The notes under the pieces: generated by a model
Database searches by the model: none
What the model was told of the DNA's origin: nothing
What the model saw: only the letters and a program-made list of their open reading frames with translations
Program-made: the position numbers and the translations under genes
Shown here: positions 11,911-22,900 of the stretch, in pieces
Layout of the letters: each line of letters begins with the position of its first letter
How positions within the stretch are numbered: the stretch's first letter is position 1
Source of the DNA: Conus ventricosus
Taxonomy: Eukaryota; Mollusca; Gastropoda; Neogastropoda; Conidae
Reading direction: 5' to 3'
DNA: 64,000 bases
NCBI GenBank assembly: GCA_018398815.1
Contig: CM031601.1
Span: 34,732,804 to 34,796,803, forward strand

Positions 11911-13880
11911 TAGGTGGGGACAATAATCGACGTTACCCCACAGGGAAACAATCCATGATTAAACAAATGGTTAAATAAAGAAACACAGAAATCAATCACA
12001 AAGTCTTGGCATGTTTTATATTTCATTTTATCTATTGTCCCGGGGTTTTACCAGTCTTTAAATTTCTAAACTTTCTTACTTACTGTAGTTTTACGGGCTC
12101 AAACAAAGCTTTCATTTTGTTCATCTTCTATTTTTTCTACCGCTGGTCATTTGCCCTTAAAAGAGAGTTGAATACACCCGGAATGGAAACCTTTGCTGTT
12201 GTTATTTCATTTAAAAGGTGGTTTTCGTTTTCGATGTATTTACTCCAAAACAAAATTTTGGGGTCATTTATGAGTTTAAGCTTTTGTATTTGTTTTCATC
12301 AAATTTCATTTTTTTTTCTTTTTTTAAACATATATTCTTTTTGTCTTTTGTATATAAATTTCTCTTTTTTCTTTTGATCTTTTGACTAGCCCTTTTAAAT
12401 ATTTGTAATAATTCTTTATTTTCCCCTTTTTTTTCACATTCACGTCAAACCAATCTCATTTGTTTTTTTCTTCCTCTACCCTTCCCTTTCCAACATGCCC
12501 AGCTCCATATAAAGCATTTAAAAAAACCACCCCACACTTATTTCTTTAATATCATGTTTTTTCTAGCTGAACCCAAAAACTGTTTAAAAACATCAGAATT
12601 TAATTTTTTCTTGAAGTTTGTACTTTTTTCCCCTGTCCACACCACTCGTCCTCACTCCCCTGTCAAATAACGGTACTTTTATTAACAGGGGAAAAAATTT
12701 CCCTGTAAATGGACTGACAAAAGCCAAGAAAAAAGAGTATCCCCACCTTAAACACAATATAAAATGTTTACTAGAAAATAATCAATTACATACAACCCTG
12801 GGAGCAAAAAAGTAAAAAAAACCATCAGCATCTGGTACACGAAAATTTAGAATCACAAATCAAAAAAAAACAAAGGGCCAAAAAGGAAAACCAAATTGTT
12901 TAATTTTTTTCTTTTTTAACATCTTTTCAAGAAACATTTATCATTTTGTTGCTTTCCCCTTTTTGCCATTAAACACATAATTATCATTTCTTTTCCCTTT
13001 TTCTGCTCAAGCCCTTTTTGGGTTCATTCACCCCCAATAATAAAATACACATTAATCAGAAAAAGACGCGCGCTATCTCAGTAGTATCCATCGGTTTAGA
13101 TTAGTTTGTCTGTTAAAGGGGCCCCCCCTTCAGGGAAACAAGCATCCCAAACAAACTCTTTTTCTAAAAAAACACATCAGTTTGAATCACGACAACATTC
13201 ACAATCAATTTCAATTTTTTTTTTGTAAATTTGCTAAGTCTTTTTTAAAAAGAACAAAACTCCCCAAAACGGTCCCGCACAGACAGTTTCTTGACGGGGC
13301 CCAAAAACAAACATAATTTTTAAAGTGAAAAAGAAATCAAAAGCATGATCGATGAAAGTTTCTGTTAAACAAATTTACATATTTGTTAACAAAAAACAAA
13401 GGAAAGAAAAAGTCAGCGAGTTTTTTTTTTAAAAAATTTCCCTTGTAATTTTTGGGAAAAGAAGTCTTGACTTGGTGATCGGCCCTTTGTTATTTTTTAT
13501 TGCTGGTACTCGGCGTACGTACCCCCCTCTTTTGAGCTAGCTTGTTTAAGTTACTGTTTTGCCCGCAAGGTAATTGCCTCCCCGTCTGCCTGCTTATCAC
13601 CCCAAGGGAGCCGCGTTGAAAATGGGCCCCCGTGATGCCCCCGATTTCGCGAGTTTCCCGTGTTTCCTGCACCTGCACGCTGCCCCGGGTTGGTGTCCTG
13701 AACAGAACTTTCGCCCCCTGATTCGTCCTCCCGTCACGTCCCTTTTTTTACCCATCATAAAAAAGCAGACCCCAAAAAAACCCCGCAATTTTAAGGTGTA
13801 GCCTCACAGTTAATTAGTAAAGTATATATCATTTTTTAATAGAAAATTGACACAAGGGGGGAAAAGGAAAGGAAAATTGG
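11911..13880. other. Unassigned AT-rich sequence
   Basis: I see nothing I can support as a gene. 12000-13480 is T- and A-run rich. 13490-13800 is more GC-rich but carries only overlapping 60-75 codon frames on both strands without recognisable motifs. Confidence 0.5.
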
Positions 13881-13923
13881 GAAGAGCAGGCGGGGTTCAG
13901 GTCAGGGTACAGTACAGTTGATC

Positions 13924-15502
13924 ATATTTTCACATTGTATGCTTTAGTCCAAAAGTGCTTAAAGAAAAATACTAAACTCTATGTTGCTTTTGTTGATTTT
14001 AAAAAGGTTTGATTCTGTTAATAGAAGTGTGTTGTGGCAAGTTCTTAGAAAAACAGGGGTTAAAGGAAAATTGTACTATGCTCTTCGTGGTGTATATAAT
14101 TCAGTTTTAGCATGTGTTCGTGAGAAAGGATTGTACAGTGACTTATTCAATTGTCCTAGAGGATTTAAAGCAAGGTTGTATATTGAGCCCTCAAATGTTT
14201 GCATTTTTTATAAATGAGATAGCTTTAGAAATGTCACATAAAGGCAAACATGGTATACAGTTGATTGCAGGTGCTGTGGAACTGTTTATGCTTTTGTTTG
14301 CAGATGATGTAATCTTGCTCTCTAGTACTGTTGTTGGTTTGCAAAATCAAATAAATGTTTTAAAAAATGAAGCAGATAGACTTCAATTAAGTGTTAATCT
14401 AGAGAAAACAAACATTATTGTCTTTCGTGTGGGTGGTTATTTATCCCAGTATGAAAAGTGGTGGTATGGAGATGTAGAAGTAAAAGTAACCAATAGTTAC
14501 AAATATTTGGGGATGTTATTTACAACTCGTTTAAGTCTAAATGCAGGGTGGCGTGAAATCGGCAGAAAGGGTAAGAAGGGGGTTGTAGAAATTCTAAGAT
14601 GCATGAAAAGACTTAATAGCATTGACCCTTCTTTGTTCTGGAAGCTATTTGACTGACAAATAGCGCCTATGCTGACTTATGCTGCAGAAGTTTGGGGATT
14701 AGAAGAAAATTTGGAAATGGAGAAGGTACATACTATGGCTATTAAAAGATTAATGAACATTCCACTGCATTCATCAAACACAATGGCTTATGGTGATTCT
14801 GGAAGATATCCTTTATTTATTCAAACATTTTCAAAATCTATTAAGTATTGGTTAAAATTGACACAACTTCCAACGTCAAGGCTATGTAGACAAGCATATG
14901 ATATGCTATATTTACAAATGGAAAGTGGACACTGCAACTGGGTTAGTAAAGTAAAACATGTGTTAACTATTAATGGGTTTGGTATTGTGTGGCTTAGCAA
15001 AGAGGTAGGGAACAAAAGGACATTTATGTCAGAATTTAAGGATCGCTTGATAGCCTGCTACAAACAGAATTGGCATTCAAAAATGGAAGAAAATGACAAG
15101 TATTCATGGTTTTATTCCTTTAAAAGTATTCTTCAGCCGGAAATGTTTTTGAAATCTGTTACTAATAAATGGCATAGAAGCATATTGGCCAGATTTAGAA
15201 GTCGGACCCTTGGGTTTAAAGCAAATAAGAAATGGTTTTGCAATGAAGTTTCTGTTGATGATGTTTGTGTGTTGTGTCCAGATAACAGTAAGGAAGATGA
15301 TGAGCACTTTTTATTTCAATGTAAGGCATATGAAGATAAAAGGAAAAAATCAAAACTGTTTAATTTGGTGCCAGAAAGACCATATACTTTGATTGAACTA
15401 TTATCTTCTGATGATGGAAATATTCTTCGTCTGTTTGCTAAATATATTGCTGAATGTTATGATATCAGAGAGAAAAAAATGTCTGTTGCTGTTTCCCTGT
15501 GA
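13924..15502 (+). pseudogene. LINE reverse transcriptase and C-terminal domain
   Basis: The RT palm motifs are visible in order: VDFKKxFDSVNR near 13993-14025 (motif A, first catalytic Asp), the LKQGCILSPQMF-type motif B near 14166-14200, FADDVILL near 14298-14322 (catalytic Asp pair) and SYKYLGMLF near 14496-14520. The thumb and a long C-terminal domain follow at 14669-15502. That domain contains CVLC near 15268 and a downstream H-x4-C (HFLFQC near 15306), a putative zinc knuckle. The protein copies LINE RNA into DNA at a nicked target. The RT is broken by a frameshift near 14165 and by a TGA at 14653-14655 between the two long frames. The N-terminal endonuclease is missing. Compared with the neighbouring smeared region the sequence is clean, so these breaks may be genuine. 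Confidence 0.85.
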
Positions 15503-15807
15503 GACAGTGCTTTGGTTCTTCGTATGTCATAGCTGGTCATTTAGGCCCACGTTTGGTGATCTTTTGTTTGACGTTAACTTTATTATTCCCAGATCAGGGG
15601 TGGGAATTCTCCTCGGATCCGCGGAATTCCGCGGTAGAAGCAAAAGATTTCCTCGGATTTGAAATGTTATTTCCTCGGAAAATGAAATTCGCGGAGATAG
15701 GGCCTACCTCTTGTTCGGTTACGGTCGATTTCGGTAATCAGATGGCCTGTCTAGCAGGATACAGTAGGCCTATATCCGGCGCTAAGAACTGTGGGATACA
15801 TTCAAAA

Positions 15808-16089
15808 ATGGCGTACCGACGAGACATCGTAAAGCGCGGGCTTCAGAAATTTGACGAAAGCAACATAAAAAAATCCATGAGATGGGAGTGGATGGAGAAG
15901 ACAGCAGACAACGAAAGGCTGTGTACATTCATGAGAAAAATTCTGGCTCCTGGACTCGCTTTTTGTTCTCTGTGTGAAAAAGAAGTCAACTACTCCAGTC
16001 TGGGCTTGTTGCACTGCAAGACCACGTGAAATGGATATCCAGTAAACGAAAGCAGGCATCCATTTCAATGTTCTTTTTTTCGAAGTAGG
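15808..16089 (+). pseudogene. BED-type zinc finger exon inside hAT-like element
   Basis: The frame from ATG at 15808 encodes MAYRRDIVKRGLQKF, a tryptophan-rich RWEWMEK stretch and CSLCEKEVNYSSLG (zinc C-x2-C). A 1-nt shift near 16000-16004 is needed to continue into GLVALQDHVKWISSKRK, where DH supplies the expected His of a BED finger; a clear second His is not seen. Without the shift the frame ends at 16029. The continued frame reaches TAG at 16087-16089, next to gtgagt at 16090-16095, a good splice donor. If one base of the T9 run at 16073-16080 is in error, the exon would read straight into that donor. BED fingers bind DNA and often form the N-terminus of hAT transposases and of host proteins derived from them. 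This looks like a first coding exon cut off from the rest of its gene. Confidence 0.55.
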
Positions 16090-16233
16090 GTGAGTATTTT
16101 TGTAATGTTTGCATGTGATCTATAGATGAAACCGTGCCCAAAAAAAACATATTTTATGCTCTCTGAATGTTTCATTTATTTGCCCAAAATACACCAGATT
16201 GCACAGATATGCATCCTTAAAGAAAAAATTTTT

Positions 16234-16253
16234 CCGGGGGAGCATGCCCCCGG
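16234..16253. repeat. GC-rich hairpin in hAT-like element
   Basis: ccggggg and cccccgg form a 7-bp perfect stem around an agcatg loop, followed by a run of C and tag. A G5-AGCATG-C5 phrase like this is, from memory, a recurrent signature in animal repeats with BED-finger exons. It may be a structural or processing element near the 3' side of the transposon. Confidence 0.6.
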
Positions 16254-16465
16254 ACCCCCCTAGATTTCCTCTTTTTGTCTGTTACCAGTTCCCACCCCTG
16301 CAGATAGATCAATACCAGGAATCATGTTTGTAATGTACTATACATTTATCGTTTCATAAATTCTTGACGCTGCATTAATGATAGCCCCCTTGACATGAAG
16401 ACTGTATTTTGTCATTGTCAATAAAAACTAGTCTGAAGCGTCTCTCCTCTCTCTCACTCTCCTCT

Positions 16466-16475
<10 letters not shown>

Positions 16476-16530
<55 letters not shown>
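16476..16530. repeat. (CT)n microsatellite
   Basis: A pure CT run of about 27 repeats, preceded by C- and CT-rich sequence from 16440. On the minus strand it reads as an Arg-Glu run that artificially extends nearby open frames. Confidence 0.95.
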
Positions 16531-16533
<3 letters not shown>

Positions 16534-16707
16534 CCCACGACGGCAATTTGGTAGAGGTGCTTCAAGTGGTCTGGATATTTCTCCCATTCCTTGGATTCTT
16601 TGACTTCTGCTAACTGGCACACAACTGTATACTGTCTTCTGCCTGTCCCATCCATGATTTTCCACGTCCTAGCCAAGTGCCTTTTTGTTTCCTTGACCGT
16701 CGCATGA
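16531..16707 (-). other. Unique segment between CT tract and satellite A
   Basis: The stretch is non-repetitive in this window. On the minus strand it is open for about 58 codons with a protein-like composition (for example MDGTGRRQYTVVCQLAEVKE and YPDHLKHLYQ). That frame runs without a stop from the 48-bp satellite on one side into the CT tract on the other. I do not recognise a family. It could be a coding relic that neighbours the satellite's birthplace. Confidence 0.4.
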
Positions 16708-17085
16708 AGTGGGTTTTTGATGATATGACAGTGCAGTTGTAGTATGGGAGAATGGGGTGGGTTTTTTGATGATATGACAGTGCAGTTGTAGTATGGGAGA
16801 ATGGAGTGGGTTTTTGATGATGTGACAGTGCAGTTGTAGTATGGGAGAATGGAGTGGGTTTTTGATGATGTGACAGTGCAGTTGTAGTATGGGAGAATGG
16901 AGTGGTTTTTGATGATGTGACAGTGCAGTTGTAGTATGGGAGAATGGAGTGGGTTTTTGATGATATGACAATGCAGTTGTAGATGGGAGAATGGAGTGGG
17001 TTTTTGATGATATGACAGTGCAGTTGTAGTATGGAGAATGGAGGGGGTTTTTGATGATATGACAGTGCAGTTGTAGTATGGAGAA
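16708..17085. repeat. Satellite A, left block, 48-bp unit, about 8 copies
   Basis: Units of gtgggtttttgatgat then a/gtgacagtgcagttgtag and tatgggagaatgga repeat every 48 bp with small indels. Both atatgaca and atgtgaca variants occur. The block stops at agaa (17082-17085), where a LINE begins. The same satellite resumes on the LINE's far side at 19922. Confidence 0.95.
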
Positions 17086-17289
17086 GGGGAGATAAGATAA
17101 TGTTGCTTATAGCCCAGCCGACCGCAAAGGGCCATATCAGGGCTGTCACCATGTTAAAATCAACTCACCAGTCATTAAAAAAAAACAAAAAAAAACAAAA
17201 AAAAAAACTTTCACACATCTTGTTAAATGACATCGTCTACAAACGCACCAGAAAGTTTGTTAAAAATCTTTCTGCCGTAAAATCTTAAA

Positions 17290-18100
17290 TCAGATAAAAA
17301 ATGTTAATCTCTCTCAAAAACTCAAGGATCACGTCAGGCGGGACATCCCTGAACAGATCTTCATGGACTCCGCTGTAAAATGTTTGTGTCTCACATCGTG
17401 CAAGTCCCAACACTCTAAAAGAACATGTTTCATTGTGAGTGGCGCATGACATGGAATGCACCACGGAGCTTCTTCACTCTTTAAAAGGTAAGCATGGGTA
17501 AAATACGAATGGCCGGTGTGCAGCCGGCACAGAACCGTTTCCTCTTTACGACCTCCCGACGTGGATGGGAGGAAGTCCTTAAGGTTTGGACAGATCTGAA
17601 AGAGTTTGTTAGTCGTCTGTGTGTTCCAATCCTCTGCCAGAGGTCTCTCACATAATCGTTAATTTTGGGTTTCACGTCTGAGCAGGGGATATAAATGTTG
17701 GACAGTTTCTCTCTTGTGGCGTTCTTGGCTAAACGATCAACCATTTCTTTCCCCGCCGATGCCAACATGCCCAGGAACCCAAGCAAGAGTAATGTTGTAA
17801 CCGTCCGCCTTCAAGTTGCTAAAAAGTTCAAAAAAAAGTAAAAGTTCTGGATGCTGAAGGTTGCGGCCAGCTATAGCCTCCAAAGCTGACAGCGAATCCG
17901 ACAGAACCAGAAAGTCCCTCTTCGAAGATTGTGATATTATCTTCAAAGCCAAAACCAGAGCAGTAAGTTCAGCAGAATATACAGAAGCATCTGAATGAAT
18001 ATGTTTCAACAGTATCTGAGAAGGAGCCCCAGGGCAGTAGGCTGCACAGGCCACTCCCTCTTCAGACTTGGAACCGTCAGTGAAAACTTTTTGATAGGAT
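17290..18100 (-). pseudogene. LINE RNase H domain and C-terminal zinc knuckle
   Basis: On the minus strand TDGSKSEEG is read near 18060-18095, SAELTALVLALK near 17940-17970, LSDSLSALEAI near 17870-17910 and WVPGHVGI near 17765-17790. MVDRLAKNA follows near 17710-17745. These supply the acidic catalytic residues of RNase H. The C-terminal part (17480-17290) has CIPC...HVLLEC, a CCHC-type motif found at LINE C-termini. Frames break at about 17480, 17740 and elsewhere by single-base shifts. The enzyme degrades LINE RNA during reverse transcription. Order and spacing match I-superfamily elements. The copy cannot make an intact protein as written. Confidence 0.8.
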
Positions 18101-18189
18101 GGGAATTTGAACAGAGCTCAGCATACAAAGCCTTGTACGCCAGAGAGCTGGTAGACTCTTTGCGAAAAGCTGCAAGATCGAAATGAATC

Positions 18190-19870
18190 TCTGGCGTGGA
18201 GAAGGCCCACGGAGGTTGATCCGGAAACTTAGAAAAATCCGACACAACTCCTAGGTCTAGACCTGCATTCCACACGTGAGGCTGCATACGAAGACCAAAC
18301 GGCGGAATACATTTCGGGTTGTTTTCAAACTTACTTTGGAACGGAAGGACAAAGACACAGTCATAGGCAGGATTCTGCGGTTCGAGAACAGTCGGATATA
18401 ATAATTCAAAGACAGTTTCAGCCTGCGGTTGGACAATGAAGGTTCACCCGCCTCTGCATACAGGCTGTACACAGGGGTGGTGCGGAACGCTCCAAGACAG
18501 AGACGAAGCCCTTGATGGTGGATAGGGTCCAAGAGTTTGAGGTAAGAGGGTCTTGCGGAGCCGTAGACAGCACAACACGTAGTCTAGTTTGGAACGGACC
18601 AAGGCTCTGTAGAGGCGCAGCAAAGTTTTCTTATCAGCGCCCCAGTCGGTGTGTGTGCTACGACCCGCAGAATATTCAGAGCTTTCTGGCAAGAAGTTTT
18701 GAGGTTTTTGATGTGGCTGAGAAAGTTGAGTTTTTGGTCAAAATAACTCCCAGGAATTTGGCTTCTTTTACAACTGAATGGTGGACTTGTTTTAGACGAA
18801 TTTCAGGATCATCAAAGAATCGACGGAAAATTGGGTGGAAATGAATTGACTGAGTTTGGTACGGGAGAAGGTAAACCCGTTTTCCTCGGCCCACTGTTGG
18901 ATTCTGTTGACGCAAAGTTGGAGTCGACGCTGTACACTTTTGGTAAGAAGCTCCAACTGCATACAGCGCAAAGTCATCAACAAACAGAGAGGACTCGGTG
19001 CCAGGTTTACCGATTGGACAATGTCATTAATTTTAATGCTGAAAGGGCGGGGAAAGGATGCTCCCCTGAGGAACACCCAACTCCTGCCCATGGATGTCAG
19101 AGAGTGTGGTGCCAACACGCACCTGGAACTGTCGATCGGCTAAAAAGTTTTGAATGAACAGAGGCAGGTGACCCCGAAAACCAAGTCTGTGCAGGTCCAT
19201 GAGGACTCCTGTTTTCCACGTGGTGTCGTTACCCCTTTTTCGAGGTCGAAAAAGATAGCGACCACATGCTGCTTGTTAACAAAGGCGTTGCGGATGGGGG
19301 TTTTTCCAGACGGATTAGATGGTCAACCGTCGAGTGGTACTTCCGGAAACCGCACTGTTCACTGGCAAAAGACCATCGGTTTCCAGCTTCCACATCAGAC
19401 GGGAGTTGACCATCTTTTCCATCAGTTTACAGAGGGCAGCTGGTCAGAGCAATTGGGCGATAGTTGGAAGGGTTGGTAAGGTCCTTTCCAGGCTTTGGAA
19501 TGGGAATGATCAGGGCTTTCCGCCAGGAGGGCGGAAAGGACCCTGTGGTCCAGATATGGTTATAGACTTGGAGAAGAGTCTGGAGACAGCTTTCTGGGAA
19601 ATTTTTTCACAACCTGATAATGAATGTCATCCAGACCAGGGGCAGAATCAGTGCAGGTTTGTAAAGCTGATTTGAGTTCAACGATTGAAAAAGGAAGATT
19701 ATAGGTTTCAGAGTTGTCTGATGTGAAATTGTATGAAGTTTCTCTCTAACCTCTTTGTTTCTTAAAAAGACTGCAGATTTATTTGAAGAAGAGGAGTTCT
19801 GTTGGATGGTGGAGGCCAACAGATTGGCAACAGCTTGTTTGTCAGTGATCAGAGCATCAGCAAGTTTCAA
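18190..19870 (-). pseudogene. LINE reverse transcriptase, frameshifted
   Basis: The minus strand shows RT landmarks: a PGLDDIHY-type phrase near 19625-19650, RPIAL near 19460-19480, FFDLEKG near 19225-19260 (motif A), a degraded GVPQG-type motif near 19060-19085, and FVDD at 18974-18985 (catalytic Asp pair). AEENGFTFSRTKL lies near 18850-18890. The connection to the RNase H contains LLRLYRALVRSKLDY near 18590-18640 and CLGAFRTTPVYSLYAEA near 18440-18495. At least six frame changes break the protein. FVDD replaces the commoner FADD/YADD, a conservative change. The enzyme would copy the element's RNA at the insertion site. Confidence 0.8.
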
Positions 19871-19921
19871 GTGATGAATGGAGGGGTTGGTGTTCTTCCC
19901 TTTGATTTTTCTAATGAGGGT

Positions 19922-22900
19922 AGAATGGAGTGGGTTTTTGATGATATGACAATGCAGTTGTAGTATGGGAGAATGGAGTGGGTTTTTGATGATATGACAA
20001 TGCAGTTGTAGTATGGGAGAATGGAGTGGGTTTTTGATGATATGACAATGCAGTTGTAGTATGGGAGAATGGAGTGGGTTTTTTGATGATATGACAGTGC
20101 AGTTGTAGTATGGGGGAATGGAGTGGGTTTTTGATGATATGACAATGCAGTTGTAGTATGGAGAATGGAGTGGGTTTTTGATGATATGACAATGCAGTTG
20201 TAGTATGGGAGAATGGAGTGGGGTTTTTGATGATATGACAATGCAGTTGTAGTAGGGAGAATGGAGTGGGTTTTTGATGATGTGACAGTGCAGTTGTAGT
20301 ATGGGAGAATGGAGTGGGTTTTTGATGATATGACAATGCAGTTGTAGTATGGGAGAATGGAGTGGGTTTTTGATGATATGACAATGCAGTTGTTAGTATG
20401 GGGGAATGGAGTGGGTTTTTGATGATATGACAGTGCAGTTGTAGTATGGGAGAATGGAGTGGGTTTTTGATGATATGACAATGCAGTTGTAGTATGGGAG
20501 AATGGAGTGGGTTTTTGATGATATGACAGTGCAGTTGTAGTATGGGAGAATGGAGTGGGTTTTTTATGATATGACAGTGCAGTTGTAGTATGGGGAATGG
20601 AGTGGGTTTTTGATGATATGACAGTGCAGTTGTAGTATGGGAGAATGGAGTGGGTTTTTGATGATATGACAATGCAGTTGTAGTATGGGAGAATGGAGTG
20701 GGTTTTGATGATATGACAATGCAGTTGTAGTATGGGAGAATGGAGTGGGTTTTTGATGATATGACAATGCAGTTGTAGTATGGGAGAATGGAGTGGGTTT
20801 TTGATGATATGACAATGCAGTTGTAGTATGGGAGAATGGAGTGGGTTTTTGATGATATGACAATGCAGTTGTAGTATGGGGAGAATGGAGTGGGTTTTTG
20901 ATGATATGACAATGCAGTTGTAGTATGGGAGAATGGAGTGGGTTTTTGATGATATGACAGTGCAGTTGTAGTATGGGAGAATGGAGTGGGTTTTTGATGA
21001 TATGACAGTGCAGTTGTAGTATGGGAGAATGGAGTGGGTTTTGATATGACAGTGCAGTTGTAGTATGGGAGAATGGGTGGGTTTTTGATGATATGACAAT
21101 GCAGTTGTAGTATGGGAGAATGGAGTGGGTTTTTTTATGATATGACAGTGCAGTTGTAGTATGGGAGAATGGAGTGGGTTTTTGATGATATGACAATGCA
21201 GTTGTAGTATGGGAGAATGGAGTGGGTTTTTGATGATATGACAGTGCAGTTGTAGTATGGGAGAATGGAGTGGGTTTTTGATGATGTGACAGTGCAGTTG
21301 TAGTATGGGAGAATGAGTGGGTTTTTGATGATGTGACAGTGCAGTTGTAGTATGGGAGAATGGAGTGGGTTTTTGATGATATGACAGTGCAGTTGTAGTA
21401 TGGGAGAATGGAGTGGGTTTTTGATGATATGACAATGCAGTTGTAGTATGGGAGAATGGAGTGGGTTTTTGATGATATTGACAGTGCAGTTGTAGTATGG
21501 GAGAATGGAGTGGTTTTTGATGATATGACAGTGCAGTTGTAGTATGGGAGAATGGAGTGGGTTTTTGATGATATGACAGTGCAGTTGTAGTATGGGAGAA
21601 TGGAGTGGGTTTTTGATGATGTGACAGTGCAGTTGTAGTATGGGAGAATGGAGTGGGTTTTTGATGATATGACAGTGCAGTTGTAGTATGGGAGAATGGA
21701 GTGGGTTTTTGATGATGTGACAGTGCAGTTGTAGTATGGGAGAATGGAGTGGGTTTTTGATGATGTGACAGTGCAGTTGTAGTATGGGGAGAATGGAGTG
21801 GGTTTTTGATGATGTGACAGTGCAGTTGTATGTATGGGAGAATGGAGTGGGTTTTTGATGATGTGACAGTGCAGTTGTAGTATGGGAGAATGGAGTGGGT
21901 TTTTGATGATGTGACAGTGCAGTTGTAGTATGGGAGAATGGGGTGGGTTTTTGATGATATGACAGTGCAGTTGTAGTATGGGAGAATGGAGTGGGTTTTT
22001 GATGATGTGACAGTGCAGTTGTAGTATGGGAGAATGGAGTGGGTTTTTGATGATGTGACAGTGCAGTTGTAGTATGGGAGAATGGAGTGGGTTTTTGATG
22101 ATGTGACAGTGAAGTTGTAGTATGGGAGAATGGAGTGGGTTTTTGATGATGTGACAGTGCAGTTGTAGTATGGGAGAATGGAGTGGGTTTTTGATGATGT
22201 GACAGTGCAGTTGTAGTATGGGAGAATGGAGTGGGTTTTTGATGATGTGACAGTGCAGTTGTAGTATGGGAGAATGGAGTGGGTTTTTGATGATGTGACA
22301 GTGCAGTTGTAGTATGGGAGAATGGAGGGGGGTTTTTGATGATGTGACAGTGCAGTTGTAGTATGGGAGAATGGAGTGGGTTTTTGATGATGTGACAGTG
22401 CAGTTGTAGTATGGGAGAATGGAGTGGGTTTTTGATGATGTGACAGTGCAGTTGTAGTATGGGAGAATGGGGTGGGTTTTGATGATGTGACAGTGCAGTT
22501 GTAGTATGGGAGAATGGGGTGGGTTTTTGATGATGTGACAGTGCAGTTGTAGTATGGGAGAATGGAGTGGGTTTTTGATGATATGACAATGCAGTTGTTA
22601 GTATGGGAGAATGGAGTGGGTTTTTGATGATGTGACAGTGCAGTTGTATGTATGGGAGAATGGGTGGGTTTTTGATGATGTGACAGTGCAGTTGTAGTAT
22701 GGGAGAATGGGGTGGGTTTTTGATGATGTGACAGTGCAGTTGTAGTATGGGAGAATGGGGTGGGTTTTTGATGATATGACAGTGCAGTTGTAGTATGGGA
22801 GAATGGGGTGGGTTTTTGATGATATGACAGTGCAGTTGTAGTATGGGAGAATGGGGTGGGTTTTTGATGATGTGACAGTGCAGTTGTAGTATGGGAGAAT

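Larger units (their letters stand above)
15595..16300 (+). mobile_element. hAT-like DNA transposon derivative (706 bp)
   Basis: The left end starts caggggtgggaa and the right end reads ttcccacccctg, giving 12-bp perfect terminal inverted repeats. The dinucleotide start and G-rich terminus resemble hAT superfamily ends. Both flanks carry cagat (15590-15594 and 16301-16305), a 5-bp target site duplication. Classical hAT elements duplicate 8 bp, but 5-bp variants are known. The element lies in the 3' UTR of a LINE, whose sequence resumes on the far side, so insertion is well supported. Inside are a BED-type zinc-finger exon (15808-16089) with a donor-like site and a GC-rich hairpin (16234-16253). 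No DDE/hATC transposase core is present, so the copy is non-autonomous. Confidence 0.75.
13885..16440 (+). mobile_element. 5'-truncated LINE without RNase H (CR1/L2-like, clade uncertain)
   Basis: The element begins inside the RT, where a GFRSGYSTVDH-like phrase is read at about 13894-13930. It continues through RT and C-terminal domain to a stop at 15500-15502. A 3' UTR then covers 15503-15594 and resumes at 16306-16440, because a hAT-like element with a 5-bp target duplication is inserted at 15595-16300. There is no RNase H domain. The 3' end lies near tgtcaataaaaact at about 16417-16430, just before a CT microsatellite. The clade is inferred from the domain plan, not from a tree. Confidence 0.8.
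17086..19921 (-). mobile_element. 5'-truncated I-like LINE with RNase H, inserted in satellite A
   Basis: Read on the minus strand, the element runs from the RT N-terminal region (about 19870) through the RT, RNase H and a C-terminal zinc knuckle to a 3' UTR and conserved tail at about 17090-17160. The tail contains ggccctttgcggtcggctgg and ends in cattatcttatctc. The A-rich tract at 17167-17206 is inside the UTR. No endonuclease domain is present, so the copy is 5' truncated, as is usual for LINEs. It sits in a satellite unit, with agaa on both sides (17082-17085 and 19922-19925) as a possible minimal target duplication. Related copies lie at 2633-3400, 24091-26330, 60941-61166 and 61373-61470. 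Confidence 0.85.

Noticed and set aside
16428..17152. Arg-Glu-rich protein across the CT microsatellite
   Set aside because: The RERE run is just (CT)n on the minus strand joined to a satellite and a short unique segment.
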